Source: Brevibacillus choshinensis (GTDB lineage: Bacteria > Bacillota > Bacilli > Brevibacillales > Brevibacillaceae). Taken from it: a DNA stretch of 64,000 bases. Shown in pieces: positions 27,705 through 36,488 of the stretch (position 1 is the first letter of the stretch; each line of letters starts with the position of its first letter). The notes beneath the pieces are model-generated. The model did no database searches. It was not told the origin of the DNA and worked only from the letters and a program-made list of their open reading frames with translations. The stretch covers positions 1,916,991 through 1,980,990 of the forward strand of contig NZ_LJJB01000007.1 in the NCBI RefSeq assembly GCF_001420695.1. The letters run 5' to 3'. Both the position numbers and the translations under genes were made by a program.

Positions 27705-28133
27705 ATGCCTGTTAATCCTTATCTGACTTTCAATGGTAACTGTCGAGAAGTAGTAGAATATTACGCCGACGTGTTTGGAACAGAAAAACCGCAAGTCATG
27801 ACTTTTGGAGATGCGCCTCCTAATCCGGAATATCCACTTCCTGAAGAAGCGAAACCGCTCGTCATGCATACAAACATCACCGTTTGTGGAACCAACATCA
27901 TGTTCTCTGATGTATTTCCTGGAATGCCTTTTCAAACGGGAAACAACATCAGTCTTGCCATTGTCTACGACAATTCGGATGAAATGAAGTTTTACTTTGA
28001 AAAATTGAAAGCTGATGGAACCGTACGCATGGAGCTACAAGAAACCTTCTGGAGTAAATTGTACGGCAGCGTGGTAGATAAATTCGGGATGGAGTGGCAA
28101 TTCAACTACGCGAGTTGCGAAGTAGGCAAATAG
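27705..28133 (+). CDS. VOC-superfamily (PhnB-like) protein
   Basis: 142 residues. VNPYLTFNGNCREVVEYYADVFG at the start and MFSDVFPGMPF in the middle are typical of the PhnB/3-demethylubiquinone methyltransferase-like branch of the vicinal oxygen chelate fold. The end, GSVVDKFGMEWQFNY, is equally typical. ATG at 27705 after AAAGGAGTG was chosen over an earlier in-frame start. The function is unknown; family members include glyoxalase- and resistance-type proteins. It has its own promoter and an imperfect hairpin with a T run after the stop. Confidence 0.82.
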   Translation: MPVNPYLTFNGNCREVVEYYADVFGTEKPQVMTFGDAPPNPEYPLPEEAKPLVMHTNITVCGTNIMFSDVFPGMPFQTGNNISLAIVYDNSDEMKFYFEKLKADGTVRMELQETFWSKLYGSVVDKFGMEWQFNYASCEVGK

Positions 28134-28233
28134 AATGGATAAGAAAACGCCTTCCTTTGCGAGGGTGTTTTTTTGTTGGCGTTTTTTAGGAAAAAAGAAT
28201 AGACATCGCGAAACCGATGTCTTAGGAACATTT

Positions 28234-28945
28234 TCAAAACTCGATGCATATCTTCCCGAAATAAGAGGCGCTCGCAAAGTGCTGAAAGGCTTCAATGGAT
28301 TGCTCAAACGTGAATACCTTATCTACAGCTGGCCGTAGCCCGTGTTTGGCAATAGCCGCGTTCATCGACTCAAACATTTCTCGACTACCGACATTGATCG
28401 CTTGGAGGCGTGCTTTTCTTATGATCGCCGGAATGAGCGCAAGACCTTCGATTTGAAAACCTGACAGCCCCCCAATGATGCTGATCTGCCCCCCTACTCG
28501 TAGCGCTGAAAGAGACCGGTTTAACGTCGACGCTCTGCCGAGATCTACGATATGATCGGCTCCTTCACCATTGGTAAGGTCCATAACGACCTGCACCCAC
28601 TCCGGAGTCTCCTTGTAGTTGATCCCGTGGTCGGCTCCCATTGCTTTCGCTCGTTCCAGCTTTTCATCCCTACTTGACGTGACGATGACCGTCGCACCTG
28701 CAAGCTTGGCGAACTGCAGGGCAAACAAAGAGACACCTCCCGTTCCTTGCACGACAACCGTATCCCCCGGCATCACTTTTCCTTCTTCGACAATAGCATG
28801 CCATGCTGTTACCCCAGCGCACGGGAGCGTCGCAGCTTCTACATTTGTCAAATGGGCTGATACCCGAACCAATCCTTCCTCTAGCAAGACGACATACTCG
28901 GCAAGCAATCCGTTCAGAGGGCTGCCAAGCGAGCTGCTCCAATTT
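28234..28945 (-). pseudogene. Zn-type alcohol dehydrogenase, N-terminus deleted
   Basis: The cofactor-binding and C-terminal domains are intact: GVTAWHAIVEEGKVMPGDTV, VVQGTGGVSLFALQFAKL (Rossmann), VTSSRDEKL and GGQISIIGGLSG. Upstream the frame stays homologous only back to SSLGSPLNGLLAEYVV near 28945. The first 100 or so residues, including the GroES-like catalytic domain with the zinc ligands, are missing. The break abuts a similarly damaged divergent HxlR gene, so one deletion likely removed both gene starts. No start codon with a ribosome site is present. Confidence 0.75.
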
Positions 28946-28956
28946 GCTTTCGTTGG

Positions 28957-29160
28957 TTGACGGTATGTTCATATAGCAGAGTCCTTGAAATTATCTCGAA
29001 CAAATGGTCCGCGCTCGTCATAATTGTGGAATACTCACTGACCCCACTTGGTCAATCCCTCATTTTGCCCATGCATGAATTGAATCGGTGGATGAATGAT
29101 CATTACGCACAAGTCGAACAGGCACGAGCAGAGTACGATAAAACATGGGACGATGAATAA
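28957..29160 (+). pseudogene. HxlR-family regulator with internal deletion
   Basis: The frame reads SRVLEIISNKWSALVI, the start of the HxlR winged helix, then jumps directly to VEYSLTPLGQSLILPM and on to the usual C-terminal helix. About 45 residues containing the recognition helix and wing are gone although the frame is kept, and the N-terminal segment and start codon are also missing. HxlR genes frequently stand divergent to an oxidoreductase they regulate, as here. Confidence 0.75.
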
Positions 29161-29208
29161 CGTCAAATATAATTCGCTGGTAGCATGAATTGCTATAAAA
29201 AAACAAAA

Positions 29209-29231
29209 GACACCGACCATTTGTCGGTGCC
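29209..29231 (-). terminator. terminator of the GreA-like gene
   Basis: GGCACCGAC and GTCGGTGTC-type arms (29223-29231 with 29209-29217), then TTTTGTTTTTTT in the minus direction. Confidence 0.75.
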
Positions 29232-29247
29232 TTTCATCTGTTTCGAA

Positions 29248-29721
29248 TCAGAGGTCTTCCTTATTGACCGGGAAAACCTCTCCTCTATATGCGAATCTTA
29301 CCTCTCCGATCTGGACAGGCTGCCTGCCAACCGGGCTTTCCAATACAAGTGTCTCATGGGGGGCCGTCAACAATAATTGCCTTCCAATGGGAGATAAGAA
29401 TGATATTCGATTGTGATCGGGATCAATATCTGTGGGAAAAACCACAGTAAATAACTCCTCGTAGCCGTCCTCTTCAAAACGCACTTTTACACTGCTGCCC
29501 AGTAACGTCACGTTCTCCAGGCTTTCAGACAAAGCCCCATCGTCCTTTGCCAAAATCTCTTCTAACGTCTCTCTGTAACGCCTAACGAGTGCGTCAACAA
29601 TCTGTTTTTCTTTTCCGTAATCGCGCACATAATGATCAAAAAAGAGTGAATATTGTTCATCAAAAAAGACTAATTGCTGAATCAACTGCTCCCGGGTAGC
29701 GTTCAAGATTCTATGGTTCAT
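29248..29721 (-). CDS. GreA/GreB-family C-terminal domain protein
   Basis: 157 residues. The N-terminal half is a helical hairpin-like segment (NATREQLIQQLVFFDEQY onward). The C-terminal FKBP-like domain of GreA/Rnk proteins follows: ENVTLLGSSVKVRFEEDG, ISFLSPIGRQLLL and PVQIGEVRF. Such proteins bind the RNA polymerase secondary channel or regulate nucleoside diphosphate kinase. ATG at 29721 follows GGGGGTGA. A short frame just upstream overlaps its start and may couple translation. Confidence 0.75.
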   Translation of the reverse strand: MNHRILNATREQLIQQLVFFDEQYSLFFDHYVRDYGKEKQIVDALVRRYRETLEEILAKDDGALSESLENVTLLGSSVKVRFEEDGYEELFTVVFPTDIDPDHNRISFLSPIGRQLLLTAPHETLVLESPVGRQPVQIGEVRFAYRGEVFPVNKEDL

Positions 29722-29782
29722 AATAAATCTCACCCCCGATTTGCTTTTCAAAACTGCGTTTGACCGACTTGATGTCTTTCAT
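29711..29782 (-). CDS. possible 23-residue leader peptide
   Basis: ATG at 29782 follows GAGGAGGAATGGC and opens MKDIKSVKRSFEKQIGGEIY, ending at TAG 29711-29713, ten bases beyond the GreA-like start codon on which it overlaps. The strong ribosome site and overlap suggest translational coupling. It may also simply mark an upstream start of no consequence. Function unknown. Confidence 0.35.
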   Translation of the reverse strand: MKDIKSVKRSFEKQIGGEIYYEP

Positions 29783-29796
29783 TGCCATTCCTCCTC

Positions 29797-29824
29797 AAAA
29801 AAATAGCCCCGTCGAACCGGGACT
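29797..29824 (-). terminator. terminator-like hairpin immediately 5' of the leader peptide
   Basis: In the minus direction AG-CCCG and CGGG-CT arms around TTCGA are followed by ATTTTTTT, then directly by the GAGGAGGA ribosome site. It could attenuate transcription into the GreA-like gene or end upstream transcripts. Confidence 0.45.
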
Positions 29825-29890
29825 TCTCATCATTTTATCAGGAAATACCTGCTGTTTCCATTCAGCTTGTGAATTTGCAGGTAATAAATA

Positions 29891-29914
29891 AACCTCACCT
29901 TGTCAGATGAGGTT
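29891..29914 (-). terminator. terminator of the nitroreductase gene
   Basis: AACCTCA and TGAGGTT arms followed by TATTTATT in the minus direction, eight bases after the stop codon. Confidence 0.6.
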
Positions 29915-29921
29915 GTCTTGC

Positions 29922-30569
29922 TTATTGAATGTACGTGGTGATCTCGCTTACCTCTTTACGAGGGAGCTTTTTCGGAACATCTTGAGGGTGTCCCAGAGCG
30001 ATCACCATGTTCATTTGTTTTTCATCAGAGATGTTCAGGAAGCTTCTGATTTTATCCGATGCCAACAAAACGGGTCCGGTCATCGGGCATGTACCCAATC
30101 CTTTGGCGTAAGCAGCCAGCATCAGATTCTGGGTAGCCAGGCAACTACTCTTGATTCCTTCTTCTTCCCAAACGGTTTCAGGAACCAATTGAATCGGTTC
30201 AAAGATTTTTTCGCGGAATTTCGATTGGTAAGGAGTAGCCAAGCAAATAATGAGGGCAGGCGCATTCGAGAAAGCCGTAGCGTATGGTCCAAATGAGCGA
30301 GTCAGCAGTTTTGCTTCCTTCTCAAGACCTTTTTCCGTAGCCACTGCTGCTTTTTCATGCAAAGCATCCCATGTGAGTTGCTCGATTTCCTTGATCTTTT
30401 CTTTGTTCGTGATGACGATGAATTCCCATGTTTGTGAATTCGTGTCGCTAGGTGCGTAACGGGCACAATCCAGAATGTCGTTGATGTCTTCGATCGAAAC
30501 ATCCTGTTCGGTAAATTTACGTACGCTGCGTCTTCCGTGAATGATATCTTTTAATGCGTGAAAATCCAT
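29922..30569 (-). CDS. nitroreductase family protein
   Basis: 215 residues. IIHGRRSVRKFTEQDV at the start, ARYAPSDTNSQTWEFIVI (FMN-binding Ser/Asn region), EEEGIKSSCLATQNLMLAAY and GLGTCPMTGP are the standard blocks of the FMN-dependent nitroreductase fold. It reduces nitroaromatics, quinones or flavins with NAD(P)H. The ATG follows AAAAGGGAG. It is a single-gene unit with its own terminator. Confidence 0.9.
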   Translation of the reverse strand: MDFHALKDIIHGRRSVRKFTEQDVSIEDINDILDCARYAPSDTNSQTWEFIVITNKEKIKEIEQLTWDALHEKAAVATEKGLEKEAKLLTRSFGPYATAFSNAPALIICLATPYQSKFREKIFEPIQLVPETVWEEEGIKSSCLATQNLMLAAYAKGLGTCPMTGPVLLASDKIRSFLNISDEKQMNMVIALGHPQDVPKKLPRKEVSEITTYIQ

Positions 30570-30635
30570 GTAGTGTGCTCCCTTTTGTTTATTTACACGA
30601 TTACCATTATAACGTAAAACTTTTGAATGTCGAAA

Positions 30636-32543
30636 CTACTCTTTCGTGAACCCTACCGACAGAGATTTTTCCGCATCACGATAGGGAGCGAAAAAGGCAG
30701 CCTCCACTTCCTCTGCGGGTAGAGGACGACTGAAATAATAGCCCTGGATTTCCTGACAAGAGTTCTCCATGAGAAAATCGAGCTGCCCTTTCGTCTCGAT
30801 CCCTTCTGCAATCACTTCCATGTTGAGATGGCGTGCCATGGAAATAATCGTCGCCACAATCGCCTGATCACTTGCGTTCTTTGTGATATCGGAAATAAAC
30901 GAGCGATCGATTTTGAGCTTGTGAATGGGAAACTGTTTCAAATAGCTGAGCGAGCTATAGCCTGTTCCGAAGTCATCCAGACTGATCTTCACACCAAACT
31001 CGTGCAGCTCTCTAAGAATCTCCGTAGAAACCGCTGCGTCCATCATCATGCTCTCGGTTATTTCGAGCTCCAAATAGTGCGGCTCAAGCCCTGTCTGCTC
31101 AAGAATCTCACGGATGTACTCGACCAGATTGGATTGATGAAATTGACGAGAAGAAAGGTTCACAGAGACTGGGATCAACGGACCTCCTGCCCGGTGCCAC
31201 TCCTTCATTTGTCGACAAGCCTCTTGCAAGGTCCACGTACCAATGTCATAAATGAGACCTGTTTCTTCGGCAATGGGAATAAATACGCCGGGAGATAGCA
31301 GGCCTTTATTCGGATGACGCCAACGAACCAACGCCTCCACACCAATCATGCTGTAACTGCCTGTTTGTATTTGTGGCTGGTAGTATAGCTCCAACTCATT
31401 ACGCTTAACCGCCTTGCGCAAGTCACTTTCCAGTTCAATTCGCAGCAGTAAGTGCTCGTCCAATACTTTGGAGAAAAACTGATGACCGTTTTTCCCATTC
31501 TTTTTAACTTCATACATCGCTGTATCGGCATTTTTGAGCAGTTGCTCTTCATTTTCGCCATGCAGCGGATAGATCGCGATACCAATACTCGCGGAGACAT
31601 AATAATCGTTATTTTGTAATTGATACGGTACTTCGATAGCTTTCACCAAGTTATCCGCCAGCTCTTCTGCCAGAGCGGGATCTGTACAATTTTCCAAGAT
31701 CAGCGTGAACTCATCCCCACCCAATCGAGCGATCGTCACGGCGTATCCTTCTGAACGGGTACGAATCCGATTGCTGACTTCCTGTAGAAAGCGATCTCCG
31801 TACGTATGACCCAGTGAGTCATTGATCATTTTAAATCGATCGATGTCCATCACAAAAACAGCAAATGGCGTTGCATGCTCACGGTAGTGCTCAATCGCTT
31901 GAGTCAAGGCTTGCTGGAACATACGACGATTGGGCAATCCGGTCAGCTCGTCGTGCATCGCCTGATACTCAATGATGGCTTTTGCCTGCTGTTCTTCTAG
32001 TCGATTCTGATTTTCATAGGCTTCCAATACGATCTGCTGTTCAAAGCTGAGCAGCTTCGTGATCGCTTCCCGTAGACCCTCTATTTCCGTATGCGAATCC
32101 GCCATCTCGTGAATCATCTGTAGAAGTGTATTCAGCAAATTCTGAAACGAGCCCATGTACCATTTTGGCGGGAGCCCGATTTTCTGATGAACCATCGCGA
32201 TCTTCAAACGCTTTTTGATAAAGGCGGAGTCAATGTGCCCTTCAAACATTTCGATCAAATGATTAGACAACGTTTGACGTAACCTGTCTACGGTCGTGAA
32301 TTTCGTTATGATTTGATTGAGAGAATCCACATGAAGAATGGACTCATAAAAAGAAGCCGTAATTCTCTCAATTTGCGAGACAATCACAGGTCGAAAATTG
32401 GCGATCAGCTCTAAATCATTGGATGTCAAATTAATCATTTGCATCTGGGATAGCACTTCCGGATGATCATCCAATACGATTCGACCTACCGAGCTCGTAT
32501 GATTGGAATCACGTTCATTACAATCAGAAGGAATCATTGCCAT
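30636..32543 (-). CDS. globin-coupled GGDEF-EAL cyclic-di-GMP enzyme
   Basis: 635 residues. A protoglobin-type sensor occupies about residues 25-185, with VHQKIGLPPKWYMGSFQ holding the likely proximal haem His. A short coiled linker precedes the GGDEF domain (DELTGLPNRRMF, DIDRFKMINDSLGH, ARLGGDEF) at about 195-360. The EAL domain at about 370-625 has VEALVRWRHP, EITESMMMD, DDFGTGYSSLSYL and EGIETKGQ, so both catalytic sites look intact. No RxxD inhibitory site precedes GGDEF. The protein likely senses oxygen and makes or degrades c-di-GMP. It has no membrane segments. Confidence 0.9.
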   Translation of the reverse strand: MAMIPSDCNERDSNHTSSVGRIVLDDHPEVLSQMQMINLTSNDLELIANFRPVIVSQIERITASFYESILHVDSLNQIITKFTTVDRLRQTLSNHLIEMFEGHIDSAFIKKRLKIAMVHQKIGLPPKWYMGSFQNLLNTLLQMIHEMADSHTEIEGLREAITKLLSFEQQIVLEAYENQNRLEEQQAKAIIEYQAMHDELTGLPNRRMFQQALTQAIEHYREHATPFAVFVMDIDRFKMINDSLGHTYGDRFLQEVSNRIRTRSEGYAVTIARLGGDEFTLILENCTDPALAEELADNLVKAIEVPYQLQNNDYYVSASIGIAIYPLHGENEEQLLKNADTAMYEVKKNGKNGHQFFSKVLDEHLLLRIELESDLRKAVKRNELELYYQPQIQTGSYSMIGVEALVRWRHPNKGLLSPGVFIPIAEETGLIYDIGTWTLQEACRQMKEWHRAGGPLIPVSVNLSSRQFHQSNLVEYIREILEQTGLEPHYLELEITESMMMDAAVSTEILRELHEFGVKISLDDFGTGYSSLSYLKQFPIHKLKIDRSFISDITKNASDQAIVATIISMARHLNMEVIAEGIETKGQLDFLMENSCQEIQGYYFSRPLPAEEVEAAFFAPYRDAEKSLSVGFTKE

Positions 32544-32736
32544 CTCTCCTTTTCAGGTTTCATTTTCGATGAATAAGGAGCCTTACCAAGGAGGTTGGTT
32601 CCAATAAGACAAGCTTTATGTGTAACTATTTCGACAACATTCTACATTTACCTGCATTATCCAACAAAACGTGTTACAAACCTGTTACATTCCTCGCCCG
32701 GAACTATCTGTGATTGGCAAACAAATGAACGACGTC

Positions 32737-32780
32737 AAGAAGCATCGAGGTGTCTAGAATTCCCCCGATGCTTCTTTTAC
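32737..32780. terminator. strong hairpin in the 250-bp gap
   Basis: An 11-bp perfect stem AAGAAGCATCG/CGATGCTTCTT (32737-32747, 32766-32776) with TTTT in the plus direction. It follows the stop of the minus-strand GH18 gene; a plus-strand transcript ending here is not otherwise visible. Confidence 0.5.
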
Positions 32781-32792
32781 TCGTTGTTCACA

Positions 32793-33857
32793 TCACTTAA
32801 AAACCGGCCATATACTAGGTGTCTCCTGCCCAACATACCAGACAGCAGAGCCTTTCAATTTGTACTTGTTTACGAGATCCAGTCTATGTTTCATTGACAT
32901 TTCATCCTCGATCCAGATCTGATGCTTTTCTCCATTCTCGATGAACTCAACGTAATTTTGCTTTGTCTTGTCATCCCACTTCTTCGTTAACTTTTTCTCC
33001 GCCAGCAATTGCTCTGTTTCTTGCATATTCCGGTCAAATCGAATAGATTGGTTTGTCTGGAGATTCGTAACCCATTCCCTTGTATAAAAGGGCAAGGCAA
33101 GCAGAATTTTTTCAGGAGGAACGTCCTTTAGCAAGAGCTGCAGTCCTTCTTCTACCCATTGCAGAGAGGCTACGGAACCTACTTTTTCCCCGCCACCCAA
33201 ATCTTGATCATACCCCATCATGACAATGTAATCAGCCGTTCTCCCGAGCTCTTTTCGATCGTAGCTCCCTGACCAAAACGGGTCTGGATTATCCCTCGTC
33301 ACATCCACGGACACAACAATCCCATGGGGAGAGAAGGTTTTCTTCAGTTGTTTGACAAATTCGACAAAGTCGTCTTTGTTTTTGGGATTAATATTTTCAA
33401 AGTCTACGTTAATTCCATCGATCTTGGATGGAACCATTTTCTCTTCGAGGAGCTTCGCAATCTTTTTATGGTTATCCCGATTGCCTATCACCGAATCAGT
33501 CAACTCTGCATTAAACTGGTTCCCGAAAAACGCCCACACCTTTTTACCTGACTCATGTGCCCAGTTTATGTATCTTGGATCAGCTTCCCCCGACACGAGT
33601 CTTTCTTCATCCAGACTGAACCAGCGGGGGGATACTACGTTCATTTCTGTTGAAACACTGTTTTGTTGAATATAAATATCCGTGGTTCCGAAGGCATTCC
33701 ATCCTAAAACGATCCGACTCCGATTGTCGTGGCTTTTTGAATTCATGTTCGATGCCCGATTTTGCGGAGCCGCTTCTTGGCGTGGCTGACCAGACTGACT
33801 ACAGCCACTAATTCCGAGCAACAAGAACAAGGAAAAACAAATTACCAGTTTTCGCAC
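32793..33857 (-). CDS. family 18 glycosyl hydrolase-like lipoprotein
   Basis: About 354 residues. The lipoprotein signal VICFSLFLLLGISGCS has a GISGC lipobox. The mature protein is a GH18 barrel with the catalytic strand IDGINVDFENI, where the final Glu is the acid. ADYIVMMGYDQ and the terminal GSAVWYVGQE are also family blocks. Such spore- or cell-surface GH18 proteins (YaaH/YdhD type) bind or cut peptidoglycan or chitin; LysM repeats are absent. GTG at 33857 has the best spacing from AAAGG; an ATG two codons earlier is the alternative. Confidence 0.83.
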   Translation of the reverse strand: MRKLVICFSLFLLLGISGCSQSGQPRQEAAPQNRASNMNSKSHDNRSRIVLGWNAFGTTDIYIQQNSVSTEMNVVSPRWFSLDEERLVSGEADPRYINWAHESGKKVWAFFGNQFNAELTDSVIGNRDNHKKIAKLLEEKMVPSKIDGINVDFENINPKNKDDFVEFVKQLKKTFSPHGIVVSVDVTRDNPDPFWSGSYDRKELGRTADYIVMMGYDQDLGGGEKVGSVASLQWVEEGLQLLLKDVPPEKILLALPFYTREWVTNLQTNQSIRFDRNMQETEQLLAEKKLTKKWDDKTKQNYVEFIENGEKHQIWIEDEMSMKHRLDLVNKYKLKGSAVWYVGQETPSIWPVFK

Positions 33858-33961
33858 ACACATGTTCCTTTCTGGCATGTTTTTGCTTTGGTTAGTTTGT
33901 CCAAAAGAAAACGAGATTCTTCCCCCGGTTTTTGTTTCCAGATGTATGTAGGACCTACACA

Positions 33962-33987
33962 AAAAAGCAGGCGAGGGCCTGCTTTTT
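33962..33987. terminator. bidirectional terminator hairpin
   Basis: AAAAAGCAGGC/GCCTGCTTTTT with a GAGG loop. It stands after the remains of a dehydrogenase gene (minus strand) and was probably its terminator. Confidence 0.75.
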
Positions 33988-34003
33988 AATGACGAATCAA
34001 TGA

Positions 34004-34350
34004 TTATTCTTGCGTGTTCACCAATATTTTCGCTTGGCTTTTATCTTTGACCAAGAGCTCCAATCCATCTTGTACGATATCTGCCAGATCGATTTTTTCG
34101 TGATCACTTTTTTGACATCCAGTCGGCCAGCGCCCATCAGACCGATGACTTACAGAAAGATGTGGCGATAAGCTAAGGTCGAGGTGACATTCAGTTCTTT
34201 TACCATCACTTGCATCAAATCTATTTCCGCTGGTTTCGCAAAAGCCGCAATCACCATGATTTCTCCACTTCTAGTCAATGCAGTTTCTAGTATGAAGAAC
34301 AACTATCCTGTAGTCACATTCGAGCTATCCGAAAAAGCTTCCGCTGATGT
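34004..34350 (-). pseudogene. decayed 2,3-butanediol/Zn alcohol dehydrogenase 3' end
   Basis: Starting from the stop at 34004, the minus strand reads IVQDGLELLVKDKSQAKILV, before that, after a one-base shift in an A run, GAGRLDVKKVIT, and before an in-frame stop, PAEIDLMQVMVKELNVTSTL and AYRH. This order matches the C-terminal third of medium-chain Zn dehydrogenases such as butanediol dehydrogenase. Several stops and at least one frameshift are present and the N-terminal two thirds are absent. The terminator at 33962 probably belonged to it. Confidence 0.65.
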
Positions 34351-34422
34351 ATTTCAAAAGAATAACCGCATACCTGCCTGCTCATGCTAGTAAGAGTTTT
34401 AAGAGTATGGGGGTAAATGTCA

Positions 34423-36084
34423 ATGAGCACACTTTCGGTCTTTTCCTTAGGCGGAGTATATGAAATCGGTAAGAACATGTATGGCATTCAATACGAGGAT
34501 GATATCGTATTAATCGATTGCGGTTCGAAGTTCCCGGATGAAAGTCTTCTTGGGATTGACCTGATTATACCTGATATTACCTATTTGCTGGAAAACCCCG
34601 ATAAAGTCAGAGGATTGATTGTGACGCACGGCCATGAAGATCACATTGGTGGTATTCCCTATTTATTGAGACAATTCAACGTTCCTATTTATGGGACACG
34701 ACTTACATTAGGGTTGATTGAAGAGAAGTTAAAGGAGCATGGTCTACTTCAGGCCACTTCACGCACTTCCATCAATTCTCAATCAACCATCCACTTGGGC
34801 TCTTTCACGATTAGCTTCTTTCAAACCAACCACAGCATTCCCGATTGTTTAGGTGTTGTCTTTGATACGCCGAAAGGTACAGTCGTCCATACCGGTGATT
34901 TTAAATTCGATTTGACTCCCGTTCACAATCAAACGCCAGATATTCATAGAATGGCTGAAATCGGGAAAAAAGGGGTTCTCGTTTTATTGTCAGAAAGTAC
35001 AAATGCAGAACGCCCCGGATTCACCCCATCGGAGAAGCTCGTAGGCGATCATTTACGGGAAGCTTTCAGCAAAGCCAAGCAGAAAATATTCGTGTCCACC
35101 TTTGCCTCCAATGTGTACCGCCTGCAACAAGTCATTGATGCCGCACTTTTGACAAATCGGAAGCTCATGTTGCTGGGAAGAAGCATGGTGAATGTCGTAA
35201 GAATTGCTTCCGAGCTGGGCTATTTGCATGTCCCTGAAGGAATGCTGGTAGAACCGGAAGAAGCAGATCAGTTTAACCGTCATCAACTCGCTATCTTATG
35301 TACAGGAAGCCAAGGTGAGCCCAACGCGGCATTGTCTCGTTTATCCACTTCCACTTATCGGCATGTAAAGGTGGAGGCCGGAGACACGGTGATTCTATCC
35401 GCGACTCCGATACCCGGAAACGAAAAAAACGTCTCGAGAATTGTAGACAATTTATTTATGTTAGGTGCAAATGTTATTTACGGCTCTGGTTCTGTAACGG
35501 GCATGCATGTGTCCGGACACGGAAGTCAGGAAGAGCTCAAGTTGATGCTGACGCTTATGAAACCAACGTATTTTATACCTATCCACGGAGAGTACCGGAT
35601 GCTCCACCAACATCGCCTCTTAGCCGAGTCAGTAGGCATTGATAGGGATGATGTCTTTATTGTGAATATAGGGGATGTTATCGATTTTAAGGATGGGGTA
35701 CCTATTCAAGAACGGAAAATACCTGCAGGCAATACGCTCGTAGATGGCTTTGGCATTGGCGATGTGGGAACGGTCATTCTTCGCGACCGGAAACACCTTT
35801 CAGAGGATGGTATTCTCGTCGTTGTCGTTACTCGTAGTAAAACAGATGGAAAGATATTGTCTGGGCCAGAACTAATTTCTCGCGCTTTCGTCTTTGCTCC
35901 CGAAGCAGAGGGACTCATGGAGGAAGCGAGTCGCATCGGCTTAGAGGCATTAACAAAGCTACAACTAGAAAATGTGAACCAATGGGGCCGATTAAAACAT
36001 GGGGTAAAGGAATCGATCGGGCAGTTCTTATATACAAAAACAAAGCGCAGACCTATGATTCTCCCCATCATTATGGACGTGTAG
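34423..36084 (+). CDS. ribonuclease J family protein
   Basis: About 553 residues. A metallo-beta-lactamase core with VTHGHEDHIGGIPY (HxHxDH metal motif), NHSIPDCLGVVFDT and VVHTGDFKFD, the beta-CASP insertion (STFASNVYRLQQVI, CTGSQGEPNAALSRL) and PIHGEYRML near residue 385 identify RNase J. It degrades RNA by 5'-3' exo- and endonuclease action. The second ATG (34423) has the better distance from GGGGGT and was chosen. Genomes of this group usually carry J1 and J2 elsewhere, so this may be an extra copy. Confidence 0.9.
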   Translation: MSTLSVFSLGGVYEIGKNMYGIQYEDDIVLIDCGSKFPDESLLGIDLIIPDITYLLENPDKVRGLIVTHGHEDHIGGIPYLLRQFNVPIYGTRLTLGLIEEKLKEHGLLQATSRTSINSQSTIHLGSFTISFFQTNHSIPDCLGVVFDTPKGTVVHTGDFKFDLTPVHNQTPDIHRMAEIGKKGVLVLLSESTNAERPGFTPSEKLVGDHLREAFSKAKQKIFVSTFASNVYRLQQVIDAALLTNRKLMLLGRSMVNVVRIASELGYLHVPEGMLVEPEEADQFNRHQLAILCTGSQGEPNAALSRLSTSTYRHVKVEAGDTVILSATPIPGNEKNVSRIVDNLFMLGANVIYGSGSVTGMHVSGHGSQEELKLMLTLMKPTYFIPIHGEYRMLHQHRLLAESVGIDRDDVFIVNIGDVIDFKDGVPIQERKIPAGNTLVDGFGIGDVGTVILRDRKHLSEDGILVVVVTRSKTDGKILSGPELISRAFVFAPEAEGLMEEASRIGLEALTKLQLENVNQWGRLKHGVKESIGQFLYTKTKRRPMILPIIMDV

Positions 36085-36110
36085 CTTGGGTCAATTTTTA
36101 CGGACATAGA

Positions 36111-36136
36111 AAAAACCGTCCCATTGGGCGGTTTTT
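36111..36136 (+). terminator. terminator of the RNase J gene
   Basis: AAAAACCG-CCCA and TGGGCGGTTTTT arms followed by CTG, right after the stop. Confidence 0.75.
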
Positions 36137-36152
36137 CTGTCTGATCCCTCAT

Positions 36153-36299
36153 TTATTCGCGATCGTCTTTACCAGGCGCATCGACGTTATTCGTCCATCC
36201 CCAGCTCTCAATCTGTTTTTCGGGATTGCGTCCGTCTTCTGTTACGACTTGTTTATTCTGCTCTTTCTCAACTTCATGAATCTCTTCTTGGATGTCCAT
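36153..36299 (-). CDS. small acidic-basic protein of unknown function
   Basis: 48 residues beginning MDIQEEIHEVEKEQNKQ, hydrophilic throughout, ending VDAPGKDDRE. ATG at 36299 follows CGGAGGGA. A longer frame extends upstream but lacks a ribosome site. No family is recognised. It converges on the RNase J gene terminator. Confidence 0.55.
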   Translation of the reverse strand: MDIQEEIHEVEKEQNKQVVTEDGRNPEKQIESWGWTNNVDAPGKDDRE

Positions 36300-36488
36300 A
36301 CCGTCCCTCCGTTTTCTTTCGCTCTTAGTACGTCCTAGTTTGAATCGAGGAGTTCTCAACTATGCAAGTCGAGAAAATGGCAGTGGACTTCTTTCTCATC
36401 CGTCAAATTAGCCATTCAGAATCGAATGAAGGACACGTTGTTTATTCATACTATCTGGGAACGCTACTTTTGATGGGGGGTTGTTCCT

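Noticed and set aside
28135-28338. Plus-strand frame starting after the VOC gene
   Set aside because: It begins within a terminator-like hairpin and is antisense to the end of the dehydrogenase remnant.
29804-29825. Sequence GGTTCGA within a hairpin, resembling a tRNA T-arm
   Set aside because: The stem does not fit a T-arm with a 7-nt loop and no anticodon or D-arm is present.
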